18,307 nucleotides of DNA from CAYPCH01 sp964409165 (GCA_964409165.1 CAYPCH010000078.1:1-18307), one strand, 5' to 3'. Shown: positions 1 to 8,700, numbered from the stretch's first letter. The notes: generated by a model from the letters alone, not told the origin. Numbers and translations: made by a program.

Positions 1-60
1 GCTTACAGCAATAATTACGAAAAAACAAACCAAACCTTTTAATACTCTTCTATTTGTCAT
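1..60 (-). CDS. 5' end of an exported or membrane protein (partial)
   Basis: The first 20 codons of a gene that runs off the left edge. The translation begins MTNRRVLKGLVCFFVIIAVS: a basic N-terminus followed by a hydrophobic stretch, which looks like the start of a signal peptide or membrane anchor. The ATG at 58-60 is preceded by a strong GGGGGAG ribosome site (65-71) and by a good sigma-A promoter at 118-146, so it is a genuine start. The gene has its own promoter and follows the xylose operon, so a carbohydrate-related secreted or transport protein is conceivable. Nothing in 20 residues identifies it. Confidence 0.7.
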   Translation of the reverse strand, partial: MTNRRVLKGLVCFFVIIAVS

Positions 61-117
61 TTTTCTCCCCCATAAAAATAATATTTGCTACAATTTCTTC
101 TATTTTTGAGCATTAAA

Positions 118-146
118 ATTTTACCATTATTCTTTCATATAGTCAA
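118..146 (-). promoter_or_regulatory. Sigma-A-type promoter for the left-edge gene
   Basis: Read on the minus strand, a TTGACT -35 box (141-146) is separated by exactly 17 nt from a TAAAAT -10 box (118-123). Transcription would start near 111 and give a leader of about 50 nt before the ATG at 60. The boxes are near consensus, and nothing lies between them and the gene except its ribosome site. Confidence 0.7.
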
Positions 147-172
147 CATTTTATAAATTTTCAATTTTCACA

Positions 173-212
173 TCTTCAGAACTTCAGAACTTCAGAACTT
201 CAGAACTTCAGT
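173..212. repeat. 8-bp tandem repeat (ACTTCAGA, about 5 units)
   Basis: Five consecutive 8-bp units: three exact ACTTCAGA copies at 181-204, flanked by a TCTTCAGA and an ACTTCAGT variant. The array lies between the xylose-operon terminator hairpin and the -35 box of the next gene. It is a short microsatellite whose copy number could vary by slippage. It has no spacer structure and is not a CRISPR array. Confidence 0.85.
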
Positions 213-234
213 ATAATTGCCTGCTGGGCACATA

Positions 235-274
235 AAACAGAATTGAGTACCACAATGGGTACCCAATTCTGTTT
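235..274 (-). terminator. Terminator hairpin of the xylR-xylA-galM unit
   Basis: A 17-bp stem (235-251 with 258-274) with a single mismatch (246/263) and a 6-nt loop. On the minus strand it is followed by a T-rich stretch (TTTTATG). It begins 35 nt beyond the galM stop codon, as expected for an intrinsic terminator of the operon. Its core resembles the hairpin at 5713-5745. Confidence 0.75.
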
Positions 275-308
275 AATTGTTTTTCAAAATAATTAAAAAA
301 TACTAAAA

Positions 309-1367
309 CTAATAACTAAAAAACTTATAAACGGTAGAATGCCTGTATTTTTGTCCTGCTTTCAGTATAGGAGACGGAAAATGGCTGTGCTTTAACGCAT
401 TAGGGAAATATTGGGTCTCAAGACAAAACCCACTCCATTTTTTGTAGCGCACATCGCCTTTACCAATTTGCTCCTCTCCAATGTCATTTCCCGAATAAAA
501 CTGCATTCCAGGCTTAGTTGTGTAGACTTCCATACGCCTCCCGCTTGTAGGCTCATAAACCTCTGCTGCTTTGCTTAATGCTCCTTCGCTGCCGTTTAAT
601 ATCCAATTATGGTCGTAACCCTTTCCATTAATAAGCTGAATATTCTCACTTAATATGTCATCCCCGATTGGCTTCATTTGAGTAAAGTCCAAGGGTGTAC
701 CTTTAACCTTCATAATCTCACCGGTCGGCATAAATTCGTCATTTATTGCCGTAAAACTATCAGCATAAATCCTGAGTTCATGCTTTAGAATATCGCCGGA
801 TGAATGACCTGCCAGGTTAAAGTATGCATGATTTGTAAGGTTCACAACCGTGTCCTTATCGGATACAGCTTCATAATCCATCATCAGGGAATTGTCATCC
901 GTCAAGGTATAAACAACTTTCACATCAAGGTTTCCGGGATAATTTTCTTCACCGTCCCTGCTCATATATGCAAGCCTAAGGCATTCCCTTCCTTCCCCTG
1001 ACGCTTCCTCTGCATCCCATACCGCTCTGTGGAAACCCTTGCTTCCCCCGTGGAGGTGATTGTTTCCTTCATTGCTATTGAGAATATATTCAGTGCCGTT
1101 TAATTCAAACCTTGAATTCTCAATTCTGTTTGCATGTCTTCCTATAATGGCACCCATAAACTTTTCATTCTCAATATAGCCTTGAAGCTTATCATAGCCT
1201 AATACAATATCATCCACCTTGCCATGTTTATCGGGTAAAAGAAGCGAAACCACAGTACCTCCGTAATTGGATATTTTAACCTTCATACCGTTTTTATTGG
1301 ATAAAGTATAAATACTTATATCTTCACGGTCACAAGCATCACTAAACTTCTCTTTAACAATACCCAT
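309..1367 (-). CDS. galM: Aldose 1-epimerase (mutarotase)
   Basis: Interconverts the alpha and beta anomers of aldoses in the cytoplasm. At 352 residues it has the normal length for the GalM family. The family landmarks are present: R77 in GRHANRI, H106 in the LHGG motif, H180 in LTNHAYFNL, D252 in YDHNW, and the catalytic base E317 in CLETQ. By family comparison H180 is the general acid and E317 the general base. The ATG lies only 4 nt after the xylA stop codon, and a GGAG sits inside the end of xylA, so translation is probably coupled. This placement suggests a role in supplying the xylose anomer used by XylA, although the same fold also acts on glucose and galactose. The family assignment is firm; the physiological substrate is inferred from context. 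Confidence 0.93.
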   Translation of the reverse strand: MGIVKEKFSDACDREDISIYTLSNKNGMKVKISNYGGTVVSLLLPDKHGKVDDIVLGYDKLQGYIENEKFMGAIIGRHANRIENSRFELNGTEYILNSNEGNNHLHGGSKGFHRAVWDAEEASGEGRECLRLAYMSRDGEENYPGNLDVKVVYTLTDDNSLMMDYEAVSDKDTVVNLTNHAYFNLAGHSSGDILKHELRIYADSFTAINDEFMPTGEIMKVKGTPLDFTQMKPIGDDILSENIQLINGKGYDHNWILNGSEGALSKAAEVYEPTSGRRMEVYTTKPGMQFYSGNDIGEEQIGKGDVRYKKWSGFCLETQYFPNALKHSHFPSPILKAGQKYRHSTVYKFFSY

Positions 1368-1371
1368 CAGC

Positions 1372-2691
1372 TTAATTCTCCAGAATATATTTGTTGAGCA
1401 TTGCTTCGAGAACTTCCTGTCTTCCGGATTTATTAACTATTTGGTCATTTTCCAATGCATATTTTTCAAGCTCTTTAAAGCCAACTTTTCCATTAACTAT
1501 ATCGCTTCCAATTCCGCTCTTATAGCTTTGATATCTTTCTTCTACAACCTTATCAAATTTACCGTCGGTAACCATTTTATATGCAATCTTCAACCCCTTT
1601 GCAAAGGTATCCATACCGGCAATATGCGAATAGAACAGGTCAATCGGCTCGAATGAACCCCTTCTTACCTTTGAATCAAAATTCAGTCCGCCGGTTGTAA
1701 AACCTCCTGCTTTAAGTACTTCATACATTGCAAGAGTTGTATCATAAATATTAGTCGGGAATTGGTCGGTATCCCATCCTAACAGCAAGTCACCCTGGTT
1801 TGCATCTATGCTTCCGAAAACTCCGTTTGCTCTTGCAACCCTGAGTTCGTGCTGGAAGGTATGAGCAGCAAGTGTAGCATGGTTTGCCTCAATGTTCATC
1901 TTGAAATCCTTCTCTAATCCGTAGGTCCTTAAGAAGCCTACTACTGTTGCAGTATCAAAATCATACTGGTGTTTTGTAGGTTCCTTCGGCTTTGGTTCAA
2001 TCAGGAACTGCCCTTTAAATCCAATTTCCTTTGCATAATCCACAGCCATTCTCAAAAATCTTCCCATATTATCAAGTTCAAGCTTCATGTCTGTGTTGAG
2101 CAAGGTTTCATAACCTTCTCTGCCACCCCAGAATACATAGTTCTGACCGCCCAAATCAAAGGTAATTTCCATAGCCTTTTTAACCTGAGCTGAAGCAAAC
2201 GCAAATACATCTGCATTCGGTGAAGTGGATGCGCCATGCACAAACCTAGGATTTCCGAAAGCATTGGTTGTTCCCCATAGAAGCTTTACGCTGCTTGTTT
2301 TCATATACTCCTTTATAAGAGCTACTATTTCGTCAAGTCTTTTGTTAGTTTCTTTCAATGTTGAAGCTTCAGGAGCTATATCCCTGTCATGAAAGCAGAA
2401 GAATGGCACTCCAAGCTTTTCACAGAATTCAAAGTTTGCAGCAACCTTCGCTTTTGCCAATTCCATAGGGTCTGAAATACTGTCCCACGGCCTTATTGCT
2501 GTTCCCGGTCCGAAAGGATCTGCTCCTGTTCCCTGGAATGTATGCCAGTAAGCCACTGCAAATCTCAAATGCTCTTTCATAGTCTTGCCATCGATAACCT
2601 CATCCGGGTTATAATACTTAAACGCAAGAGGATTATCAGAATCTTTCCCTTCATAAACAACCTTTGATACATCTTTAAAATACTGAGTCAT
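1372..2691 (-). CDS. xylA: Xylose isomerase (class II)
   Basis: Converts D-xylose to D-xylulose, the first step of bacterial xylose catabolism. The 439-residue chain matches class II enzymes. The active-site residues sit at class II numbering: H101 and D104 in FHDRD, and metal ligands E232, E268, H271, D296, D307, D309 and D339. The start was placed at the ATG at 2691 because GGGAGG lies 9 nt upstream (2701-2706) and MTQYFKDVSK begins like known clostridial enzymes. A longer frame from a TTG at 2757 would add 22 basic residues, overlap xylR and have no ribosome site. The gene lies 55 nt downstream of xylR, with a perfect 8-bp inverted repeat between them, and is followed after 4 nt by galM. 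No key residue is missing, so the enzyme should be active. Confidence 0.97.
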   Translation of the reverse strand: MTQYFKDVSKVVYEGKDSDNPLAFKYYNPDEVIDGKTMKEHLRFAVAYWHTFQGTGADPFGPGTAIRPWDSISDPMELAKAKVAANFEFCEKLGVPFFCFHDRDIAPEASTLKETNKRLDEIVALIKEYMKTSSVKLLWGTTNAFGNPRFVHGASTSPNADVFAFASAQVKKAMEITFDLGGQNYVFWGGREGYETLLNTDMKLELDNMGRFLRMAVDYAKEIGFKGQFLIEPKPKEPTKHQYDFDTATVVGFLRTYGLEKDFKMNIEANHATLAAHTFQHELRVARANGVFGSIDANQGDLLLGWDTDQFPTNIYDTTLAMYEVLKAGGFTTGGLNFDSKVRRGSFEPIDLFYSHIAGMDTFAKGLKIAYKMVTDGKFDKVVEERYQSYKSGIGSDIVNGKVGFKELEKYALENDQIVNKSGRQEVLEAMLNKYILEN

Positions 2692-2722
2692 AAATTTTTG
2701 CCTCCCATTTTTATTTTTTCGT

Positions 2723-2741
2723 CGTTTCACTTTGTGAAACG
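2723..2741. promoter_or_regulatory. Inverted repeat between xylR and xylA, possible XylR operator or mRNA hairpin
   Basis: A perfect 8-bp inverted repeat, CGTTTCAC-TTT-GTGAAACG, lies between the xylR stop codon (2747) and the xylA ribosome site. It is not followed by a T-run on the minus strand, so it is not an obvious terminator. The half-site CGTTTC also occurs twice, in direct orientation, in the xylR promoter region (3986-3991 and 4004-4009). This makes a protein binding site plausible. An alternative is an intercistronic RNA hairpin that stabilises the xylA message. Confidence 0.5.
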
Positions 2742-2746
2742 TAACT

Positions 2747-3949
2747 TTACCTTCCAAACAATACCTTTACAGGTATTATAGCCGCACCGAGAACCGATGC
2801 TTTTTCCCCTAGTTGGGATTTTGTTATTTCAACATCCTGTGCAGGTCGTTTTAATGCCCTACAGTCTACTATCTTCTGCAACTGGCTCATAACTAAATCC
2901 GCATAGTTTACAAACTCTTTTCCTATTACTATTTTTTCCGGATTCAGTATGTTAACAATGCTTGAAATAGCTAAACCTAAATATCTTGCAGATTCTATCA
3001 GTATATTTTTTGATACCTCATCCCCATCTTTTGCAGCAACAATTATTGTATCAATATCAATTTCTTCAATGTCTTTCACATCATTAAGCTTCGATACTAT
3101 GCCCTGCTTAACCAGCTTTTTTGCCTTCTCCACAATGCGTGTGGTTGAGGATATGGTTTCAAGGCATCCGTAATTACCGCACCCGCATTTGATACCGTTG
3201 TCATCAACAACTATGTGTCCCACTTCTCCGGTACTTCCTCCGGCGCCTCTGTAAGGTTTGCCCTCAATAAATATACCTGAACCTATTCCTGATTTAATGT
3301 TTATACAAACAAAGTTGTTTATTCCTTTGCATGTACCAATCCAGTTTTCACCTATGGCAGATGCCATAGCTTCATTCTCCGCATAAACCGAAATATCCGG
3401 AAATTCCTCAAACGGTATTTTAATCTCCTTATTCTCCCATTCAAGGTTCGGAGCTAATATTATCTTTTCTTTTCTTGTGTCAATCATACCAGGTATAGAC
3501 ATTCCTACTCCCAAAAGCCTGTCAGTTTGAATGTTATGATTATCTATGATTTTTTTGATTTCTTTCCCGGCAATTTTTATTACTTCTTCAAACACCGCAG
3601 GTTTAGGCATTTTAAGAAGTCTTTCTTCAATAACCTCGTTTGTAGTGTCCATAAGTATGAAGCTTAGATAGTTTATATCCATATCAACACCGATGGAGTA
3701 AAACGATCTTGGCTTAAGCTCCAGCATTACCGGTCTTCTGCCGCCTTTTGACACACCGACACCCTTCTTGGTTATATAACCTTTGTCCATAAGCTCAGAG
3801 ACTATTCCCCCGGTTGCCGTAGGCGATAACCCAGTCAATTTGGATAATTCAGCCCTTGATATCTCCTTGTTAATCCTTATCAAATCAAGGATTACGGTTT
3901 GATTGAATTTCTTTAAAAATTTATTATTGCCTGTTCTGTTCTTTGTCAT
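2747..3949 (-). CDS. xylR: ROK-family transcriptional repressor of xylose genes
   Basis: Cytoplasmic DNA-binding regulator, most likely a xylose-responsive repressor of its own operon. The 400 residues have the standard ROK repressor layout. A winged helix-turn-helix covers about residues 12-75 (SRAELSKLTGLSPTATGGIV, then the basic wing SKGGRRPV). It is followed by a ROK sugar-kinase-like domain. The zinc site is intact, with H245 in GEVGHI and C255, C257 and C262 in CGCGNYGC. The kinase catalytic Asp of the ENDANAA motif is replaced by Glu (ENEAMASA, E193), as expected for a regulator rather than a glucokinase. The ATG at 3949 follows a GGAG site at normal spacing. The gene lies between xylB and xylA. 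The xylose ligand is inferred from this position and from known Firmicute XylR proteins. Confidence 0.9.
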   Translation of the reverse strand: MTKNRTGNNKFLKKFNQTVILDLIRINKEISRAELSKLTGLSPTATGGIVSELMDKGYITKKGVGVSKGGRRPVMLELKPRSFYSIGVDMDINYLSFILMDTTNEVIEERLLKMPKPAVFEEVIKIAGKEIKKIIDNHNIQTDRLLGVGMSIPGMIDTRKEKIILAPNLEWENKEIKIPFEEFPDISVYAENEAMASAIGENWIGTCKGINNFVCINIKSGIGSGIFIEGKPYRGAGGSTGEVGHIVVDDNGIKCGCGNYGCLETISSTTRIVEKAKKLVKQGIVSKLNDVKDIEEIDIDTIIVAAKDGDEVSKNILIESARYLGLAISSIVNILNPEKIVIGKEFVNYADLVMSQLQKIVDCRALKRPAQDVEITKSQLGEKASVLGAAIIPVKVLFGR

Positions 3950-3973
3950 AACTTATCTCCAATATGCTCTCAA

Positions 3974-4010
3974 ACTATACTATAAGAAACGTTGAGGCTT
4001 CTTGAAACGG
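3974..4010 (-). promoter_or_regulatory. Probable xylR promoter with two CGTTTC direct repeats
   Basis: In the 75-nt gap between xylB and xylR, two overlapping TATAGT -10 candidates occur (3979-3984 and 3974-3979). The first is 17 nt from a weak TTTCAA -35 (4002-4007). Two CGTTTC copies, 18 nt apart (3986-3991 and 4004-4009 on the minus strand), overlap the -35 and the spacer. Bound protein there would block polymerase, so this may be an autoregulatory operator. The promoter call is moderate because the -35 is poor. Confidence 0.45.
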
Positions 4011-4024
4011 TACTTTTGTTTTAA

Positions 4025-5551
4025 TCAAATGATACCTGCAAGATCTGAAAAATCCTTTTTTAAAGAACCGTACAAGCGTTTATACATGTCATAGTATTTA
4101 TTATACCGTTTGTTTATTTCCATATCAGCGTTTTGTCTGGTTTTTACCTTTATGACTTCATCACAGGCCTGATTTACACTGCTGTAAACACCTGTTCCTA
4201 CGCCTGCAAGCAATGCCACACCAAGAGCCGGGCCTTCGCTGGAGTTTATCGTTACAATATCGGTTCCAAATACATCAGCCTGCATCTGTCTCCAGATTTT
4301 GCTCTTTCCGCCTCCTCCTGATGCTCTAACCTCAGAAACATCCACACCCATTTCCTTTATTATCTCCATGCAGTCTTTAAGACTAAATACCACGCCTTCC
4401 ATTATTGATCTTATAAGATCCGGCTTTTCGTGTTTTGCTGATAGTCCGAAGAATACACCTTTGGCGTTAGGATCTAGATGAGGAGTTCTTTCCCCCATCA
4501 GGTAAGGCAAATAAATGAGACCGTTACATCCAGCATCTGCATTTGCTGCTTCCTGATCCATCAGGACATAAGGGTCTATTTTCATAAGCTCTGCAGTTCT
4601 TTTTTCTTCAATGCAGAAATTGTCCCTGAACCATTTAAGCGACAAACCTGCACCCTGAGTAACACCCATAATGTGCCATGTATTAGGCACTGCATGACAG
4701 AAGGTATGTACTCTTCCTTTAAGATCAATACTCACATCTTCAGAGAATGCAAATACTACACCGGATGTACCTATTGTTGAAGACACGACACCGGTTCTTA
4801 CTATTCCGTTTCCAACTGCACCCGCTGCCTGATCACCAGCACCGCCTGCCACCGGAGTTCCTTCTTTCAGACCTGTCAACAAGGAAGCTTCTTTGTTAAC
4901 CTTGCCGCTGATTTCCTGGGATTCATAGAGTTCACCCAGCATGCTTTTTTCAAGTCCAAGCTTGGACAGTACTTCGTCGCTCCATTTTCTTTTTGGTATA
5001 TCCATCAGTTGCATACCGCTTGCGTCAGAAACCTCTGTTGCAAATTCACCTGTAAGACGGTATCTTACGTAATCCTTTGGAAGTAAGATTTTTTTGACCT
5101 TTTCAAAAATCTGAGGTTCATTGTTTTTCACCCACATAATCTTTGAAGCTGTAAACCCTGTCAGTGCAGGGTTTGCAGTAATCTCCACAAGCCTTTCCCT
5201 GCCGATAATTGAAGTAATCTGCTCGCATTCGGCAGAACTTCTCTGATCACACCAGATAATTGCTTTTCTTAAAACCTTCCAGTCTTTGTCCAAAAGGACA
5301 GCACCATGCATTTGCCCTGAAAGACCTATACCTTTGATTTGTGCCGCATCTATGCCGCTTTTTGCAATAACTGTTTTTATCGACATATATGAAGCTCTCC
5401 ACCAGTCTTCCGGGTCTTGTTCCGCCCACCCTACTGCGGGTTGATACAATGGGTATTCTTCCAAAGCACTGGCAATTGTATTGCCCTGCACATCGAACAG
5501 TACTGTCTTTGTACCCGATGTTCCGATATCAATTCCTAACAAATACGACAA
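4025..5551 (-). CDS. xylB: Xylulokinase
   Basis: Phosphorylates D-xylulose with ATP to xylulose 5-phosphate, feeding the pentose phosphate pathway. It is an FGGY-family carbohydrate kinase of 508 residues from the chosen start. Visible motifs are the N-terminal phosphate loop GIDIGTSGTKT, the substrate region GLSGQMHGAVLLD with WCDQRS, the catalytic Asp in GGAGDQAAGAVGNG (D240), and the C-terminal ATP-site motif ASGGGGKSKIWRQ. The start is set at the TTG at 5551. The ribosome site GGGGGG (5559-5564) is 7 nt from this TTG but only 1 nt from the ATG at 5557, and the resulting MSYLLGIDIG is typical of xylulokinases. The gene has its own promoter and is followed by xylR after 75 nt. Confidence 0.95.
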   Translation of the reverse strand: MSYLLGIDIGTSGTKTVLFDVQGNTIASALEEYPLYQPAVGWAEQDPEDWWRASYMSIKTVIAKSGIDAAQIKGIGLSGQMHGAVLLDKDWKVLRKAIIWCDQRSSAECEQITSIIGRERLVEITANPALTGFTASKIMWVKNNEPQIFEKVKKILLPKDYVRYRLTGEFATEVSDASGMQLMDIPKRKWSDEVLSKLGLEKSMLGELYESQEISGKVNKEASLLTGLKEGTPVAGGAGDQAAGAVGNGIVRTGVVSSTIGTSGVVFAFSEDVSIDLKGRVHTFCHAVPNTWHIMGVTQGAGLSLKWFRDNFCIEEKRTAELMKIDPYVLMDQEAANADAGCNGLIYLPYLMGERTPHLDPNAKGVFFGLSAKHEKPDLIRSIMEGVVFSLKDCMEIIKEMGVDVSEVRASGGGGKSKIWRQMQADVFGTDIVTINSSEGPALGVALLAGVGTGVYSSVNQACDEVIKVKTRQNADMEINKRYNKYYDMYKRLYGSLKKDFSDLAGII

Positions 5552-5601
5552 GTACATTCCCCCCTATCAAATAATTATAACTTTATAAGACCACATTAAT
5601 A

Positions 5602-5630
5602 AGTATATCTTTTTTTTACTAATATTTCAA
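5602..5630 (-). promoter_or_regulatory. Sigma-A-type promoter of xylB
   Basis: On the minus strand, a TTGAAA -35 box (5625-5630) is spaced 17 nt from a TATACT -10 box (5602-5607). This places the start of transcription near 5595, about 45 nt upstream of the xylB start. A short inverted repeat, ATATT-GA-AATAT, overlaps the -35 and could be an operator half-pair. No CGTTTC motif is present here, so xylB may not share the presumed xylR/xylA site. Confidence 0.7.
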
Positions 5631-5649
5631 TATGTTTATTTAAAAAAAA

Positions 5650-5672
5650 CTTTGGGACATTGAGTCCCAAAG
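5650..5672 (-). terminator. Intrinsic terminator downstream of the hybrid sensor gene
   Basis: A perfect 9-bp stem (5650-5658 with 5664-5672) with a 5-nt loop. On the minus strand it is followed by eight T residues, the classic form of a Rho-independent terminator. It lies about 95 nt beyond the sensor stop codon and just upstream of the xylB promoter, so it insulates xylB from read-through. A smaller 7-bp hairpin occurs at 5684-5700. Confidence 0.85.
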
Positions 5673-5712
5673 CTTTTTGCCAAATTTCCTTTCAGGAAAT
5701 GGTCCTAAAAAT

Positions 5713-5745
5713 AAAACTGAGTACCCATTGAGGGTACTCAGTTTT
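5713..5745 (-). terminator. First terminator hairpin after the hybrid sensor gene
   Basis: A perfect 14-bp stem (5713-5726 with 5732-5745) with a 5-nt loop, starting about 20 nt after the sensor stop codon. On the minus strand it is followed by TTTTATTTTTA. The stem core (GAGTACC...GGGTAC) is shared with the hairpin at 235-274 at the other end of the xylose block. With the hairpin at 5650-5672 it forms a tandem terminator. Confidence 0.8.
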
Positions 5746-5766
5746 GCCTTAGTTTATAATATAATA

Positions 5767-8700
5767 TTATTTAATCTCATTATATTCTTTAAGTCTTTCC
5801 TTAGAAACATATCGTAAAAAAAGTTTGTTATCAGGGTCTAAAAAAACTTTAAGCAGTTCAGGATCAAAGGCTTTTCCGCTTTCTTCATTCATAAGAGCGA
5901 GTGCATCGGCAATATGCATAGCCTCCCTGTATGGCCTGTGTGTCGTTATAGCGTCCCAATAATCCGCTACTGTAACTATTCTTGCTTCAAGAGGAATATC
6001 ATATCCTTTAAGCCGCTGGGGATATCCCTCTCCGTCAAATCTTTCCTGGTGACAATAGGCTATTAAAACCGCTGACTTGATATTTTCAATTTTACTAAGA
6101 ATCTTCATTCCTATTTCAGGATGCAGTTTTATTTCATCAAACTCTTCCTCTATAAACTTGCCGGGTTTATTCAGCAGGTTATCTTTTATAGTAATTTTGC
6201 CGACATCATGTACGATTGCTCCTAGATATATATCCCTTACTTCCTTTTGTGACAGTCCTATTTCTATTGCAATATCCTTTGAATAATTGGCTACCCGTTC
6301 AACATGCCCACCTGTATATGTATCCCTTGATTCAATTGCGCTTGCCAATACAAGCATGAAATCTTCCAATTGTTTTTCTGCAGCTTTTTGAAGTTGTACC
6401 GCATGGTTTTTTTCATTTTCCAGTTCTCTTGTCTGTGATTTTACCAATCTCTCAAGCAAGCTACTTTTTTGCACTGCTATATCCTTTTGCTTCTCTATAT
6501 CATCTTTGTTTTTCTTCAATTCCAGATTCCGGACTATTTTCGCCCTTAACTCGCTAAAATTAAATGGTTTAAAGATAAAATCAATTGCTCCCTGCTCAAG
6601 ACTTTTTATCTTGGTTTCCTCATCTGTTTTTGCTGTAAGGAATATTACTGGAATGCTTTTGTTTTCTTCTTTTTTACGCAAGTTTTTAACAAATTCGAGC
6701 CCATCCATAACAGGCATCATTACGTCACTTATAATAATATCTGGTTTGTATTTATCGACTTTTTCCAGCCCTTCTTTTCCATCACTGGCAAGAAGTATAT
6801 TGTATTTGTCCTTAAGAATGGACACAATATACTTCTTTAGGTCGATATTGTCATCTATAATCAGCACAGTGCTTTTTGTAATATCTTTAATAACAGGCTT
6901 ATCTTGTATCTTTTCCGTTCTTGTATACGCATCCTCTACAATATGCATTTTTGCATTGGAAACGGTACCTTCAAGCTGAGCATAATCAGCATTATCAAAG
7001 GGTATTGTTATTTTAAATGTTGAACCTCTTCCAAGAATGCTTGATACAGATATCACTCCTAAGTGCAGTTCAACAATTTCTTTAGCATAAGCAAGTCCAA
7101 TTCCAGAACCCTTTACATAGCATGGAAGCTCTGGCGATTCTACTTGTCTGAATCTATCAAATATAGTGGATATTTTGTCCTCAGGAATGCCAATCCCTGT
7201 ATCTTTTACAGTTATGGTAAACTCACTGTCTGAGCTGTCAAGAAGTACAATTATTATTCCTCCTTCGGCAGTAAACTTAATTGCATTTGACAATAGGTTG
7301 GCAATTGCATTTTCAAACAAATATAGGTCTACTGCTGTTACAATTTCATTTGATGTATCCGATAAAATCAAATTGATATTTTTTCTTTCTGCAATTGATT
7401 TTACTGAGTCAACATAATCTTTAAGGAAACTATTTATATTGACTTTATTTTTATTAAGTTTCATTTTTCCTTCCTGTATTTTAGAAAACTCCAGAAGGTC
7501 GTTAATGTGATTTAAAAGTCTTTTGCTATTGGAATTCATTATTTGAAATATATCATCATCAAATTGCAGCTTGCTACCATAGCTCTCGTTTAGTATACTA
7601 TCCAAATATCCTATTATTACAGTTAAAGGTGTTCTTAATTCATGGGATACATTTGAGAAAAAATCGGTTTTTTGTTTATCAATCTCCTGTAGCTTGTTGT
7701 TTGATTCAATTAATTCATTTTCTACTCGTTCATGTTCACAGATTAGTTTTGTAAATTTAGTAACACTGCTTACCAGATAAGCAAGAAGCCTATAGCTTAT
7801 TTTTACATCTATGTGATAATCCAACACCACAATTCCAAGCTGCTCTTCCGCAGCATACAAAGGTTTTACTATCAGTGCAAATGGTTTGTTTGACGGAAGG
7901 TATTTGCTTGGTATAATCTGATCACAAAGTGAATAGTCAGTATTATTAGCATGCACTCTTCCTTCCGTACATGCCAATACCAGCTTTACTGATTCAGGAA
8001 ATGACCACGACTCTCCTGGATTATGGATTACAGGGGCGTCATATAAAGAAATGTAAAAGTTTTCCATATTAAATTCATTAATAAAGTAATTTCTTAATGA
8101 ATTGATAAGTTCTTTTTCTGATGTTTGATATGATATACTCAATATTCCGTAATTGACGCTATCTATAAATTTCATAAATTTGCTGTACATTTCCGTGGTT
8201 ACATTATTGTTATATATAGTTTCAGTTATGTGTACAGCATACTGAAGTATGCTCTGAATCCTGCATAATGCTGTATTTGAACTCGACTTGCAAACCTTCC
8301 CATACTCTTTTAATCTCACTAAAATATTATGAACATCAGTATAATTCTCTCTTAAAAAGGGTTCTCCAACAATAGTATTATAAAGACTTTTGAGAAATTC
8401 CATACCAGTATCGTCTTCTTCAAAACCTGCAATAAATCTTTCTACCAAATTAATCAATCTGAGATAATGTGCATTACCGTCCGCTTCACTTTTTATGCCT
8501 TCTAAAATTTTCCTGTCATCTTTAATGCTTTCTTCTTTTTGATTTATGAAATATATACTTTTGGCTCCAGGCAGACATCCACAAGATGACCTTATTACCA
8601 TTTGTGCAGGAAGTACCTGTAACTGGCTTACTTCTTCTCCATATATCAAATTCCTGACAGTTTCAATGGCTTTTTCCGCCATTTTACCAATCGGCTGTTT

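Noticed and set aside
173..212. Possible CRISPR array
   Set aside because: The units are 8 bp and directly abutting, with no spacers, and no cas genes are present. It is a simple tandem repeat.
804..1001. Short plus-strand open frames opposite galM, xylA, xylR and the glycosylation genes
   Set aside because: All are antisense to conserved coding sequence, have low-complexity translations and lack promoters or ribosome sites.
2692..2757. A 22-residue N-terminal extension of xylose isomerase from a TTG
   Set aside because: It has no ribosome site, overlaps the xylR stop region and runs through the inverted repeat. The ATG at 2691 has GGGAGG at good spacing and puts all active-site residues at class II numbering.
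3986..4016. Catabolite-repression (cre) site around TGAAACGGTACTTT
   Set aside because: It fails several fixed positions of the consensus, including the central CG spacing and the 3' CA.
6506..6979. A 157-codon plus-strand open frame opposite the sensor receiver region
   Set aside because: It lies entirely antisense to a clearly conserved receiver domain, has no recognisable family and no convincing ribosome site. It is a shadow frame.
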